Shown here piece after piece: positions 56,256 through 64,000 of a DNA stretch of 64,000 nt (its first letter is position 1; the number at the start of each line of letters is the position of its first letter). Under the pieces are notes generated by a model. It searched no databases. It had not been told where the DNA came from and was given only the letters and a program-made list of their open reading frames with translations. The stretch lies in the NCBI RefSeq assembly GCF_016919175.1, contig NZ_JAFFPU010000004.1, forward strand, positions 79,336-143,335, written 5' to 3'. Origin of the DNA: Leptospira ainlahdjerensis. Lineage in GTDB: Bacteria; Spirochaetota; Leptospiria; Leptospirales; Leptospiraceae. Made by a program: the position numbers and the translations under genes.

Positions 56256-56648
56256 TTATCGGACCAAAGGTTTCAACGTATTATGAAAAGCACGGATCGA
56301 CCAACTTTCATCGGAGTTTGTCAGTATCATAGAAATGGTCGAATCAGTTTTTCCAACCAAGGGGCCGCTAGGACAATCTAAGCTCGCTTTGGCGTGAACT
56401 AAAATCGTATTCAAGTCGATTTGATTGGCTTGTAGTAATTCCAATTTAATTTTACTGTCCTTATAGATAGTATCAAAAATTGCTTGGTGTCCCTTGGCAA
56501 CCGCGACGTCGGAATAATGTAGATCTCCGCGAATGTCCACGAAGTCGGAATTTTTCGTGAATGCTTTTCCAAACTCTTCACCGTTTGCACGATTCCATGC
56601 TGATTCTAAGGTTTTGATGATGTTTGTGGTGATTTCTTTGATTTCCAT
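56256..56648 (-). CDS. SnoaL/DUF4440-like small protein
   Basis: A 130-residue cytosolic protein resembling the SgcJ/EcaC and DUF4440 branch of the NTF2-like fold: an N-terminal helix with WNRANGEEFGKAFTKNSDFV, then DIRGDLHYSDVAVAKGHQAI and a beta sheet ending near the C-terminus (ESWSIRAFHNTL). Members bind small ligands or act as unspecialised enzymes; no function can be assigned here. It stands alone. Confidence 0.65.
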   Translation of the reverse strand: MEIKEITTNIIKTLESAWNRANGEEFGKAFTKNSDFVDIRGDLHYSDVAVAKGHQAIFDTIYKDSKIKLELLQANQIDLNTILVHAKASLDCPSGPLVGKTDSTISMILTNSDESWSIRAFHNTLKPLVR

Positions 56649-56846
56649 TTTTCGAATGAGAACAAAAGAAAACTTGTTTTCAAGAAGAATTCAAAAGATG
56701 CAAAGACTGATTCCAACGAATCAAATTACTCTATTATAACATAGCTTCTGATTCTTCTTTAGAAACTTTTAAAAGAAAGCGTTCCAATATCGGATCTATT
56801 AAGAATGAAAGCGAGGAAATGAAATTTCTTTTCCGGAGAGAACGCG

Positions 56847-57251
56847 TTATTCGTCTTTAGAAGATTGAAAGAGTTCCTGACAGGAAGGAATTCCTCCTCC
56901 TTCCATTTCCTCACAGGGAACCTTGAGAAGATCTTCCATACAGACTTTCACTTTTGCGATCTGCGCGTCGGTCACCTTTTCGTATTCGTCAGGAAGAATG
57001 TTTTGGTCCTTTTGTTCTTCCATACACTGATCCACGGAATAAGCGGAATTCTCCGAAGTTTTTTCGGAAGCTGGCAGAGTTTCCAGATAACGGCTAGCAC
57101 ACTCCGCGGTCTTTGTACAAAGCCGCGTGAAGTAGTCCTTGCTGAGTTTTCGAACTTCTTCCTTTGAAATGGAAGGTCCTTTTCTGCAAGTCCACAAAAG
57201 GATTGAAAGAAAGAGAATCAGAAGAGTGAATTTGGATCGAAATGAGTTCAT
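56847..57251 (-). CDS. Small lipoprotein with several cysteines
   Basis: A 134-residue lipoprotein. The signal sequence ends in the lipobox LLWTC (Cys22). The mature part has six or so further cysteines in spaced pairs (LCTKTAECASRYL, DQCMEEQ, KVCMEDLLKVPCEEM, PSCQEL), which suggests disulfides in the periplasm. It overlaps the stop of the RsbW-like gene by 4 bp, so they are co-transcribed. It resembles Leptospira-type small lipoproteins; function unknown. Confidence 0.65.
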   Translation of the reverse strand: MNSFRSKFTLLILFLSILLWTCRKGPSISKEEVRKLSKDYFTRLCTKTAECASRYLETLPASEKTSENSAYSVDQCMEEQKDQNILPDEYEKVTDAQIAKVKVCMEDLLKVPCEEMEGGGIPSCQELFQSSKDE

Positions 57252-57676
57252 TTTAGTTTTGTAAGAATCAGTCGGTTTCCTTCCGGCAAGGATTGGTCCA
57301 AGTAAAAATGATCCGTAAGTTTTTTTACGAGATAAAGACCGATTCCTTCCTCCCGATAATCATTGGGTTCATAACCTCTAATTTCGGAAAGATTTTTCTG
57401 ACTCCCAAAGTCGCGAATTCGAATTTCCATTCGATTGTCGTAAAGATTGATTTCTAAAAAGATAGGGAGATTTTTTTTTCCGCCGTAAGAATGTTTGATG
57501 ACATTGAGTAGGCATTCCCCTACCGCGAGTTTTAAGTCCGCGGAATCGCTCGCCGTAAACCCATTCTCAAAAGCCAAATTATAAACTAAACTTCGGATGA
57601 TCGAAAGGTAACGTGGATGAGAAGGAATCTGCATTCGAAACAGATTCTCAAATTCTTTTTTTTTGCCCGACTCCAT
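57248..57676 (-). CDS. RsbW-like anti-sigma kinase (HATPase)
   Basis: A 142-residue ATPase of the anti-sigma serine kinase group. The N-box is KLAVGECLLNVIKHSYGG, and the glycine box is EGIGLYLVKKLTDHFYL, with IRDFGSQKN between them. This short, stand-alone form is the typical RsbW/SpoIIAB arrangement. A STAS-type partner could be the protein at 30664, but no sigma factor or phosphatase is in the window. It is upstream of the cysteine-rich lipoprotein. Confidence 0.85.
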   Translation of the reverse strand: MESGKKKEFENLFRMQIPSHPRYLSIIRSLVYNLAFENGFTASDSADLKLAVGECLLNVIKHSYGGKKNLPIFLEINLYDNRMEIRIRDFGSQKNLSEIRGYEPNDYREEGIGLYLVKKLTDHFYLDQSLPEGNRLILTKLK

Positions 57677-57740
57677 TTCGATTTGATTTCAACAAAAAAG
57701 AAAAATCGGTTCCGATTTCTAAAAACCGGAACCTCGACTT

Positions 57741-58654
<914 letters not shown>

Positions 58655-58818
58655 GAAATGTTTAACAAGTACTAAATCCTTCGGACGTTTCCTCTCAGGA
58701 GAATTAAACTTTTTTATGTTGCCTTAAGGGTTTATTGGAAAATTCTAAACGAAACCCCGGACAAAACCGGTCTAAACATTCTTTTTTTCTAAACGTGAGA
58801 GTAAAAACTTCTGTATTT

Positions 58819-59358
58819 ATGAGACTAAATATCCGATACGTTTCGTTCTCTTTTTTCCTCTTTTCTTTTCTTTTCTGCTCTTCCAGCGAAGATATGATCT
58901 GGGACGCAAGAGATTCTCTTTCTAAAGGGAATACGGCCGAGGCGATGCGTCTATACGAACTCGTTCTAAAAAAAAATCCGAGCCATCTGGAAGCAAATCG
59001 TACGTTGGGAATGATTCTCGCGGACAGCGGCCTCGCTCTTAATTCCGCCGCCTTTTATTTAGAAAAGGCGGAGATGGTTCTACCTGGGGAATCTTCCCTT
59101 TTACTCTATCTTTTAGAAATTCATTTACAAGAAAAAGATAAGGACAAGGTGAAGGGAATTCTCGAAAAATTCTCAAAAGCGAAAGACAAGGATATGGAAA
59201 GTTATGCATTCTTTCTCAAGGATTGTATTTTGGAGAAAAGAAAAAATCCTTCCGAGTTCAATCGTTTTCGAAACAGCGGAATTCCGGCCCTTCTTCCTCC
59301 AGCGAGAAGAATGTTTTTAAAATGCGAACTTTCTCTCTATTCAAATTCCTCCTTATGA
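58819..59358 (+). CDS. TPR-type lipoprotein
   Basis: A 179-residue lipoprotein with lipobox FLFC and an N-terminal hydrophobic signal (MRLNIRYVSFSFFLFSFLFC is residues 1-20). The mature part is helical and contains TPR-like pairs (ARDSLSKGNTAEAMRLYELV then LEANRTLGMILADSGLALNS). An in-frame start upstream (58735) gives an extension without signal features and is not used. Its stop overlaps the SGNH gene start by 4 bp (ATGA), so both act together in the envelope. Confidence 0.68.
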   Translation: MRLNIRYVSFSFFLFSFLFCSSSEDMIWDARDSLSKGNTAEAMRLYELVLKKNPSHLEANRTLGMILADSGLALNSAAFYLEKAEMVLPGESSLLLYLLEIHLQEKDKDKVKGILEKFSKAKDKDMESYAFFLKDCILEKRKNPSEFNRFRNSGIPALLPPARRMFLKCELSLYSNSSL

Positions 59359-60377
59359 AATCGTTTCCGTATTCGAAAATTTCAATTCTCATAGTCGTAA
59401 GTCTTTTGTTAGGTGAGATTTTTTTGAGAATGTTTCCGCCCGCCGGACTTATCTACAGACTCAGGGACAAACAGGTCCATTGTATCGAAGAAATGGAAAT
59501 CCCAGAAATTCTTCTTTGTAAAAATTCGGATACGATTCTCCCCCATCCCGCAGGTTTTACGTTTCGTGTCCGCGTGGACGAGAACGGAGAAAGATTTGTT
59601 TCGGAAGAAAAGGTGATTCCCGGTTCCAGGCCTGAAGTTTGGTTGATGGGGGATTCGATCGCTTACGGCTTTGGACAAAACGACGAAGATACTATCGCTT
59701 GGAAATTGCAAAGCGCGCTGAAAGAAAAAGGAATCCAGGTGAGAAATCTGGGCGTCGATTCTCTCGGAACAGGCGGTGTTCAAAGAAGAATGGAAAGAAC
59801 TCTCGGTTGCGATGATAGATCGTTTGATAAAGGATGTCATCTTCCCAAGGCGGCGTTTTGGATCTACCATCCTTCTGATCTACAGGACGTTCATCGAGAA
59901 TTCTATCTTCGCAATTCTTTTACGGGGAGGATGTTTTTTCGAGGTTCGGTTTTTTTATCCAGATACAGCGCGCTCTACAACTATTCTAAGATTCGAAGTG
60001 AGAATCGTAGACTGGAAGCGTTACGCGCTCTTGGTCCCGAGGTCATTCCAGAAACACTTTCCGATTATCCGGACGATCATCCCTCCTTCCAAGAGATGAG
60101 AAAGTTCTTTGACGTCTGCAAAAAGGAAAAAATCCCGCTCACCGTTCTATTCTATCCAAACGGAACCCATTCTTTGACTCCCCTTCCTTCCACTCCTCTC
60201 TTGGATCAGATAGGAAGGATGGCAAAAAAAGAGGGCATCCCGGTCTTGGATACAAGACCCGATTTTTTAAGAGAATTCAACGAGAAGAAAACCGATTTTT
60301 ATCTTAAAAACGACGGGCATCCGAATTCGATTGCGGCTAATCTAATTGCGAAAAAAATCTTAAAAAGAATGCAATAA
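59355..60377 (+). CDS. SGNH/GDSL-family envelope hydrolase-like protein
   Basis: A 340-residue protein with an N-terminal membrane helix (about 8-24) and an extracytoplasmic SGNH domain: the GDS block is LMGDSIAYGFGQNDEDT (about 97-113), and the last block is KNDGHPNSIAANL with the Asp-x2-His pair. SGNH proteins of this kind (AlgJ, DltD, OafB types) often transfer or remove acyl groups on polysaccharides. The GDS block is very like that of the partial protein at 62669, so they are paralogues. It is translationally coupled to the TPR lipoprotein. Confidence 0.78.
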   Translation: MKSFPYSKISILIVVSLLLGEIFLRMFPPAGLIYRLRDKQVHCIEEMEIPEILLCKNSDTILPHPAGFTFRVRVDENGERFVSEEKVIPGSRPEVWLMGDSIAYGFGQNDEDTIAWKLQSALKEKGIQVRNLGVDSLGTGGVQRRMERTLGCDDRSFDKGCHLPKAAFWIYHPSDLQDVHREFYLRNSFTGRMFFRGSVFLSRYSALYNYSKIRSENRRLEALRALGPEVIPETLSDYPDDHPSFQEMRKFFDVCKKEKIPLTVLFYPNGTHSLTPLPSTPLLDQIGRMAKKEGIPVLDTRPDFLREFNEKKTDFYLKNDGHPNSIAANLIAKKILKRMQ

Positions 60378-60578
60378 ACATTCCCTAAGAATACCGGGAA
60401 GAAAGTCTGGAGAAGTTACTACTACGAGATTCTACATTTCGTCTTCTATAGTTTTTGGAGATGATTTCGTCGTTTGATAACAAAAAGAGTTTCTGGGTTT
60501 TCGGATCGGCTCTTCGTTTTTTTTCGGTTTTTTTTTAAAACTTCCGCTGCGGTTACTCGCCTTGGAACCGTTTTCTGT

Positions 60579-61118
60579 ATGGGCGTATTATTAATCCATT
60601 CTGGAAACCCGATCGAATCGACTCTTCAAAAAAATCGCTTGAACGTAGTCACTCTTTTGATACCGGAATCGACTTTGTTGCTTTATTCCGAAGAAGAAAG
60701 ACGAAATCTTCCCAAAAGATTACCTGATCTTTTAAGGCGTTATGCGAAATTCTTAACCGCAAGTCCGAGGCTGGGTAAAAATGCGGGTAATACTCTATAT
60801 CAGAATTCTTCCGGTTTGAGAATCATGAGAAGGATGAACGTTCGAATGAGCACCGGGGCCTGGGCCTTATTAGGAGCTCTTTCACAAGCCCATGGAGTAT
60901 CACGCTGTTTTCTTTTTAATTATATGCTCTGGTTGGATCGAGCCGAAGTCGGAGATTCGATCGTGAGAACGATGAATGAGGGAGGTCCTACGTTTCACAG
61001 TAATTACAGCTATATCCTTCACCTCGATCTTACAAAAAATAAACTTTCACGCACATTAAAATGCAATCCGGAGGACTACTTCTATGTCTTGGATTATCGA
61101 GACTGGTTTCCTTCTTAA
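60579..61118 (+). CDS. DUF1564 family protein
   Basis: A 179-residue protein of DUF1564, a family known essentially only from Leptospira and present there in many copies. Conserved features are [56 protein letters not shown] and [17 protein letters not shown] at 60579 gives the usual family start; an in-frame TTG at 60474 would add 35 residues of unlikely sequence. Function unknown; some members have a helix-turn-helix-like look, which fits the GVSRC segment, but this is not proof. Confidence 0.8.
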   Translation: MGVLLIHSGNPIESTLQKNRLNVVTLLIPESTLLLYSEEERRNLPKRLPDLLRRYAKFLTASPRLGKNAGNTLYQNSSGLRIMRRMNVRMSTGAWALLGALSQAHGVSRCFLFNYMLWLDRAEVGDSIVRTMNEGGPTFHSNYSYILHLDLTKNKLSRTLKCNPEDYFYVLDYRDWFPS

Positions 61119-61242
61119 ATTTTGTTTCAAAAAAGAAGCTCTTTTCAATTCGATCGGGAGTTGCTCGGAATACCTTAGAAAAGGGTATGCCTCTTACGTC
61201 CTCATCTCAATTATTTTCTTCCTTTCTAAACTAAACCGCAGA

Positions 61243-64000
<2,758 letters not shown>

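Overview
The window looks like chromosomal DNA of a Leptospira, probably of the pathogenic group; I cannot name the species. The reasons are a DUF1564 protein (a family known essentially only from Leptospira), a very long membrane-anchored spirochaete coiled-coil protein, a short bacterial histone, many Leptospira-style lipoproteins, and moderately AT-rich DNA with intergenic spacers that share an interspersed repeat. There are no rRNA or tRNA genes, CRISPR arrays, prophage or recognisable insertion sequences. It is mostly core chromosome.

Layout. 85-2960 (minus): an ExbB/ExbD proton channel pair and RecN. 3950-5891 (plus): an HATPase protein, an SDR reductase and an ArsR-type regulator. 5916-14180 (minus): a seven-gene run of PAS histidine kinase, lone receiver, ODP-like di-iron protein, class III adenylate cyclase, MutY, UbiD-type decarboxylase and HldD. 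14503-17245 (plus): a GMC dehydrogenase operon with its small subunit and a TetR regulator, preceded by a palindrome that contains the first start codon. 18559-22255: two tandem subtilisin-like lipoproteins, a partly homogenised duplication. 22564-29551: QueG, a small hypothetical protein, a DUF350 membrane protein, Map, the histone and the 1142-residue coiled-coil protein. 29739-36243 (plus): a methyltransferase, a STAS protein, a four-gene Gld-like ABC operon and an isoprenylcysteine methyltransferase-like protein. 36244-41893: repeat-rich spacers around a PpiD-like protein, CheX and exported hypotheticals.

42013-51175 (plus): an FNR-type regulator followed by a complete cbb3 oxidase locus, ccoNOQP then ccoG, ccoH, ccoI, ccoS and a SafE-like protein. 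51235-52953: FapA (DUF342). 52950-55450: a citrate-synthase-like protein fused to a MerR-type DNA-binding domain, divergent from an ordinary citrate synthase. 55560-64000: small membrane and lipoproteins, an RsbW-like kinase, XerD, two related SGNH proteins, DUF1564 and an MBOAT acyltransferase.

Oxygen is the most striking theme. The kinase PAS domain has the FixL heme-ligand pattern. The protein two genes away belongs to the flavodiiron/ODP fold and is translationally coupled to an adenylate cyclase. A cysteine-rich FNR homologue sits directly before the cbb3 oxidase, with an FNR-like site in front of ccoN. The other items most worth attention are the histone, the HTH-citrate synthase, the 134-bp interspersed repeat and the mosaic protease duplication.
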